In this document: positions 1 through 7,803 of the stretch, in pieces
Layout: the number at the start of each line of letters is the position of its first letter
Numbering within the stretch: position 1 is the first letter of the stretch
DNA from: Janthinobacterium sp. TND4EL3
Lineage (GTDB): Bacteria; Pseudomonadota; Gammaproteobacteria; Burkholderiales; Burkholderiaceae_D
Direction of reading: 5' to 3'
NCBI RefSeq assembly: GCF_900156175.1
Contig: NZ_FTMV01000001.1
Coordinates: forward strand, 682,001-746,000
DNA: 64,000 nt
Notes under the pieces: generated by a model
Databases searched by the model: none
What the model saw: only the letters and a program-made list of their open reading frames with translations
Told to the model about the DNA's origin: nothing
Position numbers and translations under genes: made by a program

Positions 1-190
1 CAGGCATGCCATGTTTGGCCCCCCATTTCATCATCCTGGTCCGCTACCGTGCGCCGGTCGTGTTGCGCCGTGTCCGCACCGCCCCCTCCCACGCGCTAAA
101 TTGCATGTCAGAACTGATATACTGACGCCCCCGTCCCGCAGCGCCGCTTTGGCCCGCTGCGCCGCCCGCTGAACACTCATCCGGAAAAGA

Positions 191-1573
191 ATGATTGATA
201 TAATGGCAAGTGCAGCCGTGGCTGCGGATGCAAATCAGACAGAGCAAGAGCATCACGATTCCTTGCAGGCGCATTTCCAGCCGAATATTTCGGCCGACGA
301 GATCGAGCAGGTTTTCCATTTGAAGCGGGCGCAGCCCTTGCTGCAAGTGTTCACGGCCCTGTTCCACGGCGGTTTCGACGGCGTGCTGGTGCGTCTGCTG
401 GTGTTGCGCGAACTGGCGTCCGATGCGGCCACGTCCGCCTACACGCGCGCCGACATCAACACCAAGCTCGCTTATTTGTTACCGGAAAGCCTGGAAACGG
501 TCTTGCTGCGCCTGCGTTCGAACCAGCTGCTGGCCTGGGATGCGCAGCAGGGCGTGTACCGCGTCACGCCCATGGCGCGCAATGTGCTGTCCGCCATCGA
601 CAGCCTGCTGGGCCTGGGCCAGACGGAAGACGAGGCCGAAATGGGCTTTTTGCTGTCGCAGGTGGCGGGCGCGCAAGCCGTCGGCGGCGTATCCGTAGAA
701 CAATTGCAACATCTGCTGGGCCGCCTGGTGGACTTGACGGAAGAATTTTCCGACGCGATCGCTTCCGGTTCCGAATTCCGGCTGCGCACGGCGCAGGCGA
801 AGTGGAACATGGCTTGCGACTGGGTGGAAAAGGGTTCCGAGATCCTCGTGGCCATCACGTCCGATGAAAACGCGGACAGCGCCACGCACAAGGCGGCGCA
901 GGCGATCGGCCGCGCGCAAAGTAAATTGTTGAACATGCAAGGCATGTTTTCGCGCGCCCTGAACCAGATCGAGCGCCAGCGCGTGCACCTGGGCCAGTCG
1001 GGCCTGTCGACCACCGACATCAAGCGCTGGCTGCTGCTGCACGACGACCTGGCCAGCCTGGCCGAAGGCGCCATCGACCAGCCCGTCGTGCCCCTGTTCT
1101 CCACGCCGGCCGAGATGATCGACGTGGCGGAAACGGAACTGCTGTCCGAACGGGCGGCAGGCGTCATCAACACGGGCCTGCCCAGCGGCGAGGATGCGCC
1201 CACCACCATCAGCGACGGTCCCGCCATGCAGCTTGAACTTGATGACTTGCTCGAACGCCTGTCGAACTTTGCCAGCCTGGGCAATTTCCCCAGCATCGGC
1301 GAAGAAGGACCGAAATCGGTACCCGTGCAGGATTCGCTGCTGCCGGCCAGCTTTGCCGTGGCGTCCTACCGCGCCTCGATGCTGCCGCTGCTGGGCGACG
1401 TATCCGAAGCGAGCCTGCAAGGCTCGACGGCCGAACTGGCCCGTTTGCCCATCACCTTTACACCGACCGATGAGATGGTCCAGCTGACCGACCCCCACGT
1501 GGCGGCCATGTCGATCGCCTCGCTTTCACTGAATGTTTCACTTGATTTAGATAGCGGCACAGCCGATGAATGA
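191..1573 (+). CDS. mksF: MksF-type condensin kleisin subunit
   Basis: This 460-residue protein is the first gene of a three-gene condensin operon. It most likely bridges the SMC heads of MksB and recruits MksE, as MukF does in MukBEF. The N-terminal part (about 40-150) reads as a winged-helix region rich in Leu and charged residues. A long helical middle (about 190-290) follows, then an acidic, low-complexity C-terminus that would contact the ATPase. The assignment rests mainly on gene order: kleisin of about 460 aa, a 245-aa partner, then an SMC-like ATPase, with overlapping or near-adjacent genes. The ATG at 191 follows a GGAAAAGA stretch; an in-frame ATG at 203 is possible. The stop overlaps the mksE start by 8 nt. 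JetA of Wadjet systems is the alternative, but no jetD-like gene is present. Confidence 0.72.
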   Translation: MIDIMASAAVAADANQTEQEHHDSLQAHFQPNISADEIEQVFHLKRAQPLLQVFTALFHGGFDGVLVRLLVLRELASDAATSAYTRADINTKLAYLLPESLETVLLRLRSNQLLAWDAQQGVYRVTPMARNVLSAIDSLLGLGQTEDEAEMGFLLSQVAGAQAVGGVSVEQLQHLLGRLVDLTEEFSDAIASGSEFRLRTAQAKWNMACDWVEKGSEILVAITSDENADSATHKAAQAIGRAQSKLLNMQGMFSRALNQIERQRVHLGQSGLSTTDIKRWLLLHDDLASLAEGAIDQPVVPLFSTPAEMIDVAETELLSERAAGVINTGLPSGEDAPTTISDGPAMQLELDDLLERLSNFASLGNFPSIGEEGPKSVPVQDSLLPASFAVASYRASMLPLLGDVSEASLQGSTAELARLPITFTPTDEMVQLTDPHVAAMSIASLSLNVSLDLDSGTADE

Positions 1574-2303
1574 CGATTCCCAAATCCTGATTGCGCGCCT
1601 GCTCACGCATCAAACCCTGCGCCGCGACGACAAGCTCGTCAAGCGCGTGCTGTCCGACGAGCTGTTCCGCGCCGAGATCGATGCGCGCCTGCTGGCCTGC
1701 GGCCTGAAGCTGCTCGACAACGTCTACGCCGACCATGTCACGCTGGCCCTGACGCGCACCATCGAGCCGAAGATCTTCGGCGCACGCGACGTGTGGCAAA
1801 ACAACAACTTCGGCCTGGCCCGCGATGGCGTGGCCCTGCTGGTGGTGCTGTGGGCGCAGATCATCCTGCCCAAGCGCGAACGCCAGGAAACGCACCAGCA
1901 TGCGGACGACGATCAAAATGATATGTTCGGCACGGAAAAGCCGCTGCCGCGCGCGGAAGACGCGTCGATGGGCATTTCCTACAAGGCGCTGCTGTCCGAT
2001 TTCGGCGACAAGCTGGGCAAGAAGACGCGCATGGACATGAACCTGGGCACCCTGGCCAAGCTGGGCTTCATCGAGCGGCGCGGCGACGTGCTGCTGGAAG
2101 GCCCGCTGCTCGACCTGATGATGGATACCGACGTGCTCAAGGAGCGCATCATCAACGGCGCCCTGGCCGATGTCTTCAAGCGCGCGCCGGCACGCCTGGT
2201 CGTCGTCGGCGGCGACCCGCTGCTCGACGCGGAAGTGGAAGCCGACCTGTCCGCCGATGTACCTGACGCGGGCGACGAGCCTGCGTCCGACCTCCCTCAC
2301 TGA
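1566..2303 (+). CDS. mksE: MksE-type condensin accessory subunit
   Basis: This 245-residue protein sits between the kleisin and SMC genes and has the size expected of MksE/MukE, the winged-helix protein that binds the kleisin. It is cytosolic, with no signal or membrane segment. The central region has an acidic stretch rich in His and Asp (about 105-125), and the C-terminal 25 residues are strongly acidic. A segment around 140-215 (KALLSDFGDKLGKKTRMDMN onward) looks like a winged-helix fold ending in a beta hairpin. The gene starts inside the end of mksF (8-nt overlap) and ends 8 nt before mksB, so the three genes are probably translationally coupled. Family membership is inferred from context and size more than from a diagnostic motif. 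Confidence 0.7.
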   Translation: MNDDSQILIARLLTHQTLRRDDKLVKRVLSDELFRAEIDARLLACGLKLLDNVYADHVTLALTRTIEPKIFGARDVWQNNNFGLARDGVALLVVLWAQIILPKRERQETHQHADDDQNDMFGTEKPLPRAEDASMGISYKALLSDFGDKLGKKTRMDMNLGTLAKLGFIERRGDVLLEGPLLDLMMDTDVLKERIINGALADVFKRAPARLVVVGGDPLLDAEVEADLSADVPDAGDEPASDLPH

Positions 2304-2311
2304 AAGCGCCC

Positions 2312-5143
2312 ATGTTTCATATCAAATCACTTGAACTGGTGCACTGGGATTACTGGCAGCGCATCAAGAACATCCCGCTCGACGCAAAGATCATCACCAT
2401 CGCGGGGCAGAACGGTTCGGGCAAGACCACCTTGCTCGATGCCTTGCGCACGCTGTTCGGCCTCGATTGCTCGATGGGGCGCACGTATAAACACTATGCG
2501 CGCCACTCGGGCCAGCAGACGGCCTGGCTGCGCGCCGTGGTCGACAACAAGAACGTGGGCAAGCAGCTGTCGAACCGCCCGTTCCGCAGTTCCGGCTTCT
2601 TCAGCGACGATGAAGTGACGCTGTTTTGCCAGATCCAGAAGAATGGCGGCGACTGGAAGCGCCAGTATCTGATGCGTCCGGGCAATGTGCAGATCGAGGA
2701 CATCACGGACGCCAACGACTGGCTCGGCGTGGAAAACTACCGCAAGCGCCTGGCCAATGCGGGTCTGTCGCCAGCCATGTCGAAAGTGCTGGCGCTGGAG
2801 CAGGGCGAGACGGACAAACTGTGCGAATACGCGCCGCGCCAGCTGCTCGACCTGGTATTCCAGGTGTTCGGCGACAAGGAAGTGCTGGACGCCTACGACG
2901 AGGCCAAGCGCCATCAGCGCGACACGGAAGTGGAGCTGAAACGCTTCGAAACGGAACTGGAAGCGTCGAAGACCAACCTGGAGGGCTTGCGCCTGCGCGT
3001 GGCCAATTACCACCAGTGGGAAGGTTTACATAAGGAACGCCGCAACCTGCTGGAAGAAGTGCTGCCCAGCCTGCAGTACCACGAAGCGCGCGAAAAGGCG
3101 GCCATTGCCAGCCGGCAATTGCGCGATGCGCGCAAACCGATGGCGCAGGCCGACCAGCAGCTGACCGATAAACGCAACGCGCTGGCCGCGCAAGCCAAGG
3201 CCCTGTCCGACGCGCAGATGAACGAAACCCTGCTGGAGCAGGAATCGATCGGCTTGCAGAGCCGTTTGTCCTTGATCAATGCCAAGCTGAAACCGCTGGA
3301 CAGCCTGCTGGAGCAGAAGGACCGTTTGCACAAGCTGGCGGCCGATTCGGGCAGCGATATCGCCGAAGTGGCGGCGCAGCTGGAACAGAAGGAAGCGGAA
3401 CTGCTGCGCCAGCGCCAGCAGCGCGACGCCCTGTCGGCGCGCATCGCGGCTGAGCAGGCAACGATTGCTGCGTTGCAAGGCAAGACGGCCATGCCGGAGC
3501 CGGACAATGTACGCGGCATGCGCCGCGCGCTGCGCGACGCGGGGATTTCGCACGCGATGCTGTCGGACATCGTCGAAGTGACGGACAGCCGCTGGCAGGG
3601 CGCCGTCGAAGGCGTACTGGGCGGCTACGCTTCGGTGGTGCTGCTCGACAAGGCCAAGGATGCGGCTGCCGCCTACCGCCTGGCCGAGAAGGAACGCTAC
3701 CGCCACTTCATCGTGCCCGACCTCGTCACGGCGCCCGTCGCCAAGGACGAGAGCCTGCTGGCGGTGGTGAAATTTTCCGCACCCGTGCCCAGCTGGCTGA
3801 TCGAACAGCTGTCGCGCATTGCACGCGTCGATTCCGTCGAAGCAGGTTTTAAATTGGGCAACCATGAGGAATGGATCACGCCCGAGGCCTACCACCGCGA
3901 ACGCCGCGGCGGGCGCTCGCTGTTCGTGGAAGCGTCGCGCTACCGCTTCGGCCAGGCTGGCCGCAGCGGCCGCCTGGAAGCGCTGCTGCGCTCCTTGCCG
4001 GGCCTGGAAGGCCAGGAAGACACCTTGACCCTGGCGATCTCGAAACTGGCGGCGGAAGTGGGCGCCCTGAAAGCGCGCATCGCCGGCGTCGACGCGGCCA
4101 AGGAACTCAGTGCCCGCCAGGAAGAATTTGCCGAAGCGCTGCGCAATTCGAAGCCGCTCAAGGAAGAGCGCCTGGAAGTGGGCGGCCGCCTGGGCGAGCT
4201 GCAAAACCTGACGAAGAACGCCACCGTGGCGCGCACGCGTGCCGATACCGTGTGGCAAAACGCGCGCCTGGCCCTGTCCGAAGCGGAAGCGGGCGCGCGC
4301 CTGGGCTACAAGAAGCAGATTGAACAGCGCGCCGAGCATGCGCGCGCCTTGCTGGCCCTGCGCCGCGCCTGGCGCCACTTGCCGAAAAGCTGGAAGCGCC
4401 CCAGCCGCCGCGCCGCCCTCGTGGCCGAACACCAGAATGCGCACCAGGTCGACCTGCGCGTGGCCAGCCTGCAAAACAGCCTGGCGCGCGACGACTGGGA
4501 ACTGGACGCCACCGTCATCGACCAGCACCACCGCCTGTCGGACCAATTGCATGGCCGCCAGTCGGAAACGGACGAGCGCCGCTACCAGAACAACCGCGCC
4601 ATCGAAGCGACGGGCAATGCCCGTGGCGCCTACATGGAGCGCTTGCGCTACACCATCAAGACCTACAGCAAGAACATCAAGGAGCTGGGCGAACTGGCCG
4701 GCATCGAAGTGCATGCCGACCCCGTGCGCCTGGAAAACGACGACGTGCAACTGTCGCAGGCGGGCCTGCACGTGCGCTTCAAGTTCGATGGCAAGGGCGT
4801 CATCGGCATGAACGATGGCGAAGCGTCGGGCGGCCAGCAGGTCATGAAGTCGCTGGTGCTCTTGATCGGCTTGCTGAAGTCGGAAGACGGTTCCGGCGGC
4901 TTCGTCTTCATCGACGAACCGTTTGCCCACCTCGATATCCGCAATATTCAGCTGGTCGGCGAATTCCTGAAAAACACGGAAGCGCAATACCTGATGACGA
5001 CGCCGTTGACGCACAACACGGATGTCTACGATCCATCGGAGCTCACTTTGATCACGAGCAAGAAAAAGAAGGATACGCAATGGGCGCAACCGATTTTCGT
5101 GCTGCAGCGCAGGGTCGATCCCGTGCCGGGCAAGGCGGCGTGA
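2312..5143 (+). CDS. mksB: MksB-type SMC-like condensin ATPase
   Basis: This 943-residue SMC-like ATPase is the motor of the condensin. Walker A (GQNGSGKTT, residues 32-40) lies near the N-terminus. The ABC signature (ASGGQQ) and Walker B/D-loop (FVFIDEPFAHLD) lie near the C-terminus. Long coiled coils rich in Gln, Glu and Leu flank a central hinge-like globular region at about 385-560. In this family ATP binding closes the heads and drives DNA loop extrusion. The length fits MksB better than the longer MukB or JetC. Residues about 684-702 form an odd Trp/Arg-rich island; the neighbouring frame there reads as coiled coil, suggesting two compensating indels (see findings). The stop overlaps the next start in TGATG. 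No MksG/JetD nuclease gene follows, which favours a chromosome-organising MksBEF over a Wadjet defence system. Confidence 0.8.
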   Translation: MFHIKSLELVHWDYWQRIKNIPLDAKIITIAGQNGSGKTTLLDALRTLFGLDCSMGRTYKHYARHSGQQTAWLRAVVDNKNVGKQLSNRPFRSSGFFSDDEVTLFCQIQKNGGDWKRQYLMRPGNVQIEDITDANDWLGVENYRKRLANAGLSPAMSKVLALEQGETDKLCEYAPRQLLDLVFQVFGDKEVLDAYDEAKRHQRDTEVELKRFETELEASKTNLEGLRLRVANYHQWEGLHKERRNLLEEVLPSLQYHEAREKAAIASRQLRDARKPMAQADQQLTDKRNALAAQAKALSDAQMNETLLEQESIGLQSRLSLINAKLKPLDSLLEQKDRLHKLAADSGSDIAEVAAQLEQKEAELLRQRQQRDALSARIAAEQATIAALQGKTAMPEPDNVRGMRRALRDAGISHAMLSDIVEVTDSRWQGAVEGVLGGYASVVLLDKAKDAAAAYRLAEKERYRHFIVPDLVTAPVAKDESLLAVVKFSAPVPSWLIEQLSRIARVDSVEAGFKLGNHEEWITPEAYHRERRGGRSLFVEASRYRFGQAGRSGRLEALLRSLPGLEGQEDTLTLAISKLAAEVGALKARIAGVDAAKELSARQEEFAEALRNSKPLKEERLEVGGRLGELQNLTKNATVARTRADTVWQNARLALSEAEAGARLGYKKQIEQRAEHARALLALRRAWRHLPKSWKRPSRRAALVAEHQNAHQVDLRVASLQNSLARDDWELDATVIDQHHRLSDQLHGRQSETDERRYQNNRAIEATGNARGAYMERLRYTIKTYSKNIKELGELAGIEVHADPVRLENDDVQLSQAGLHVRFKFDGKGVIGMNDGEASGGQQVMKSLVLLIGLLKSEDGSGGFVFIDEPFAHLDIRNIQLVGEFLKNTEAQYLMTTPLTHNTDVYDPSELTLITSKKKKDTQWAQPIFVLQRRVDPVPGKAA

Positions 5144-6147
5144 TGCTTGTACGCACCTTGCTGGCCTCCACCGCACTGGCGCTGGCGTGTTCGGCGCCAG
5201 CCATGGCCAACGACGGCATCGGTTCCGTCAGCGCGGGCGGTATCCTGTTCGGCAAGACGGATGCCGTGGCCATGAAAAAGGAAGTGCTCAGCGTGAGCAC
5301 GGACTTGATCAAGGTCGAGTACGAATTCCTCAATGAATCGGCGAAGGATGTGGAAGAGACGATCTTCTTCCCCCTGCCCGAATACGCGGCCGGCTACCAC
5401 GGTTCGCCCACGTATTACGGCCAGCCGCAGCAGTTTACCGTCGACGTGGACGGCAAGCGCAAGGACTATGCCACCACGTTTGTCGCCAAGCTCGATAGCG
5501 CCGACGTGACGGCCAGGCTGCGCCAGCTGGGCCTGTCGGATGCGCAGATCGCGTATTTCCCGTCGCACACGCCGTTCGACAAGAAAGTGGCGCCGCTGAC
5601 GGCAGCGCAGAGCAAGATCATGATCAAGGAGGGCTTGCTGGCCCAGCTGTACGACGAGGAATGGGTGCCGGCCTGGACCGTCAAGGTCGTCTACCTGTGG
5701 CAGCAGAAGTTCCCGGCTGGCAAAGTCGTGCGCGTGCGCCATCAATATGCGCCCTTCGTCGCGGCCGGCCCCGGCGCTTCCTACCTGGGCGATGGCAACG
5801 AGTTCGAAAAGAAATATTGCGGCGACAAGGCCTTCTACAAGACGTGGAACCGCCTGGCGGCCCGGCAGGGCGAAAGCGGCTTCGTCAACGCCGTCTGGGT
5901 GTCATACATTTTGACAACGGGCAACACCTGGAAGAATGGCATCGAGGATTTCACCTTGAACTTGATCAAGGGCAAACCGGACGAGCTCATCAGCCTGTGC
6001 TTCCCCGGCACGTTCACCAAGATCAACCCCACGACCTTGCAAGTCAAGCTGCGCAACTTCCGCCCGAAGCAGGATTTGGACGTGTACTTCGGCAATGTCG
6101 AAGGCACGGTGAGCAACGACGGCGTGGCGCCGCAGATCCGGCCATAG
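5143..6147 (+). CDS. exported DUF4424-family protein
   Basis: The protein has 334 residues when started at the ATG that shares its A with the mksB stop codon (TGATG). It opens with a clear signal peptide (MLVRTLLAS...APAMA, cleavage near residue 21), so it acts in the periplasm or beyond. The body resembles the DUF4424 family: an early GGILFGKTDAVAMKKE segment, a beta-rich middle with FFPLPEY, and a late conserved stretch around NFRPKQDLDVYFG. The molecular function of this family is unknown to me. Its coupling to a condensin operon is unexpected for an exported protein and may be only positional. An in-frame extension upstream to 5080 exists but would overlap mksB and destroy the signal peptide, so I reject it. 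Confidence 0.75.
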   Translation: MLVRTLLASTALALACSAPAMANDGIGSVSAGGILFGKTDAVAMKKEVLSVSTDLIKVEYEFLNESAKDVEETIFFPLPEYAAGYHGSPTYYGQPQQFTVDVDGKRKDYATTFVAKLDSADVTARLRQLGLSDAQIAYFPSHTPFDKKVAPLTAAQSKIMIKEGLLAQLYDEEWVPAWTVKVVYLWQQKFPAGKVVRVRHQYAPFVAAGPGASYLGDGNEFEKKYCGDKAFYKTWNRLAARQGESGFVNAVWVSYILTTGNTWKNGIEDFTLNLIKGKPDELISLCFPGTFTKINPTTLQVKLRNFRPKQDLDVYFGNVEGTVSNDGVAPQIRP

Positions 6148-6282
6148 CAACGGGCGCGCAGGAAGCGCTGGTCGCGCGTCACCATCCTGGCCCAGGATAA
6201 TGATGGCTGAAAGGTAATTAAATGCACTGTGGATACATATTGCCTATAATTATCAATTATCCAATAGTATTTTCCTGATCCC

Positions 6283-7092
6283 ATGTCCCTACCGAATTCC
6301 ACGCCGCTGCGCCGCCTCGGCCGTTTGTTTTGCCTTACTGCCGTCCTCGTGGCGCCCGCCGCCCGGGGCGACAACTACAGCGATTTCCAGCAAGCCAGCG
6401 CGCGCCTGCAAGCGATGCAGGCCAAGGCGACGCCGCACAGCGGCTTGCCGCGCCTGGGCGACCCCGAGGTGGCGCAGCTGTTTGCGCAGATCGCCGATGG
6501 CCCGCGCCTGTTCCAGGCGCCCGTCGCGGCGCTGCAGGATGTGAACCAGAGCGTGGCCGTGTGCGAGCAGGCCATGCGGCTGGGCAAGACATACTCTGCG
6601 TTCGGCCTCGCATGGCCGTTGCCGCTGTCCGGCGCCGAGCTGCAGCAGGCGCGCAGGGACCAGATGATGCAAAACCTGGCCAATTATGGCGATGAAATGA
6701 GCGCCTTGTTTGCTTTCAGCATGCATTGCCACGGGCACTTGATCGGCTTGATGGCGCGGGAATTCAGCGCCGGGCCGGCGGATGCCGTGAGCGGACCCGA
6801 GCGTCTGCGCGCGCGGGCGTTCAGCAAGAATGCCGCCGTTGCCTATGCTGGCGTGGTGCAGTTCGTGCAAGTGCCGTTCTGGAGCGTGACACAAAAGAAA
6901 GTCATGCTGGCAGCGGCGGCACAGCATGCCACGGCGAATGCGGGCCTGATGGCGCCGCCCCAGCGCGAACGTTTGCTGGCCAGCCTGGCCGATGCGGACA
7001 AGGACCTCGATCCGGCCCTGGCGCCGGCGCTGGCGACGATACGCGCAGCGCTGGCCGTGACGACGTGTACTGGCCTGTGCCAGTACTACTGA
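6283..7092 (+). CDS. exported protein of unknown function
   Basis: I do not recognise this 269-residue protein. Its first 29 residues look like a signal peptide (Arg-rich start, hydrophobic FCLTAVLVAPAA, cleavage near AARGD). The mature part is mainly helical and Ala/Gln-rich. It contains isolated Cys residues (CEQAMRLGKTY; HCHGHLIGLM) and a C-terminal CTGLCQYY tail that could form a disulfide. No enzyme motif is visible. The gene stands alone after a 135-nt AT-rich spacer, and its 3' end lies 6 nt from the converging membrane-protein gene. No good Shine-Dalgarno precedes the ATG, so the start is moderately uncertain. Confidence 0.6.
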   Translation: MSLPNSTPLRRLGRLFCLTAVLVAPAARGDNYSDFQQASARLQAMQAKATPHSGLPRLGDPEVAQLFAQIADGPRLFQAPVAALQDVNQSVAVCEQAMRLGKTYSAFGLAWPLPLSGAELQQARRDQMMQNLANYGDEMSALFAFSMHCHGHLIGLMAREFSAGPADAVSGPERLRARAFSKNAAVAYAGVVQFVQVPFWSVTQKKVMLAAAAQHATANAGLMAPPQRERLLASLADADKDLDPALAPALATIRAALAVTTCTGLCQYY

Positions 7093-7098
7093 CCCGGC

Positions 7099-7617
7099 TT
7101 ACTCTGCGCTTTGCAGGGGCTTGTTGCGCTGGCGCCAGCGCACGAGGCCCCACGCATACACGGCATAGTAGCCGATGACGAGGCCGTAGGCGGCCATGGT
7201 CAGCGGGCTCTGGCCGAAGGGCGGCGGCGGCACCGGCACGTCCAGGCGCGTGTTCAGGTAGATTTCCATGCCGCGGTACAGCAGGCGGGCGATGAACAGC
7301 ATCGTGATGGCCAGGCCCAGGTAGCGGTGCTGGGTAAAGAAGAAATCCTTGCCCACCTGCTCGAAGCGCGTCAGCTTCAGGCCCAGCACGCCCAGCCAGC
7401 CGCCGGCCAGCGCGGCCCCGCCCAGGCTCGACAGGGGCAGCACGTCGAATTTTGTCGTCGTCGCCAGGAACAGCAGCAGTGCTGGAAAGCCGGCGGCGAC
7501 CAGCCAGTGCCGCCACAGCTGCGACTTCTGGCGCGCCACCAGTTTTTTCAGGCGCGAATAGATACGCCAGACCAGCAGCGGGACCAGGAACAGCAGGGCG
7601 AGGGTAGTGGTTTCCAT
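7099..7617 (-). CDS. small integral membrane protein (CcdC/DUF1453-like)
   Basis: The protein has 172 residues with about four hydrophobic segments: residues 5-20, 38-55, 62-80 and two toward the C-terminus including AITMLFIARLLY and AAYGLVIGYYAVYAW. A basic loop RIYSRLKKLVARQKSQLWRHW follows the first segment. The pattern resembles the CcdC/DUF1453 family of membrane proteins of poorly known function; that match is by general appearance only. It is transcribed away from the S9 peptidase gene and converges on the exported unknown. Confidence 0.55.
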   Translation of the reverse strand: METTTLALLFLVPLLVWRIYSRLKKLVARQKSQLWRHWLVAAGFPALLLFLATTTKFDVLPLSSLGGAALAGGWLGVLGLKLTRFEQVGKDFFFTQHRYLGLAITMLFIARLLYRGMEIYLNTRLDVPVPPPPFGQSPLTMAAYGLVIGYYAVYAWGLVRWRQRNKPLQSAE

Positions 7618-7701
7618 GTAGGCATTCGGGTACGGGTAAAACAGCGATTGTAAGCCAGATGGCGGCGCGGGCGAAAATTGTCAGATGGCAAAAGTTGCTT
7701 A

Positions 7702-7730
7702 TTGACATTTACATGGCATGAAAGCACTAT
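7702..7730 (+). promoter_or_regulatory. probable sigma70 promoter of the S9 peptidase gene
   Basis: A perfect -35 hexamer TTGACA (7702-7707) is followed after 17 nt by CACTAT (7725-7730), a moderate -10. It lies about 75 nt before the ATG at 7804 and downstream of the longest open frame's first codon (7678). It therefore supports the shorter peptidase start. Confidence 0.5.
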
Positions 7731-7803
7731 GCCCTGTCTCACCGTGCCGCCACGAGCGGCGCGGTGCCATCGGTCACTGTTTTCATCCACCTCCTGGAGT
7801 GCC

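Noticed and set aside
191-5143. Wadjet (JetABCD) plasmid-defence system
   Set aside because: No JetD-like gene in the window and the SMC protein is shorter than typical JetC. MksBEF fits better, though sequence left of the window is unseen.
3026-5176. 716-aa open frame antisense to mksB
   Set aside because: It mirrors mksB codon structure, has His/Arg/Ala-rich composition and no start signal. This is a normal shadow in high-GC DNA.
7678-7803. N-terminal extension of the S9 peptidase
   Set aside because: It would precede the probable promoter and hide the signal peptide; ATG 7804 has a good ribosome site.
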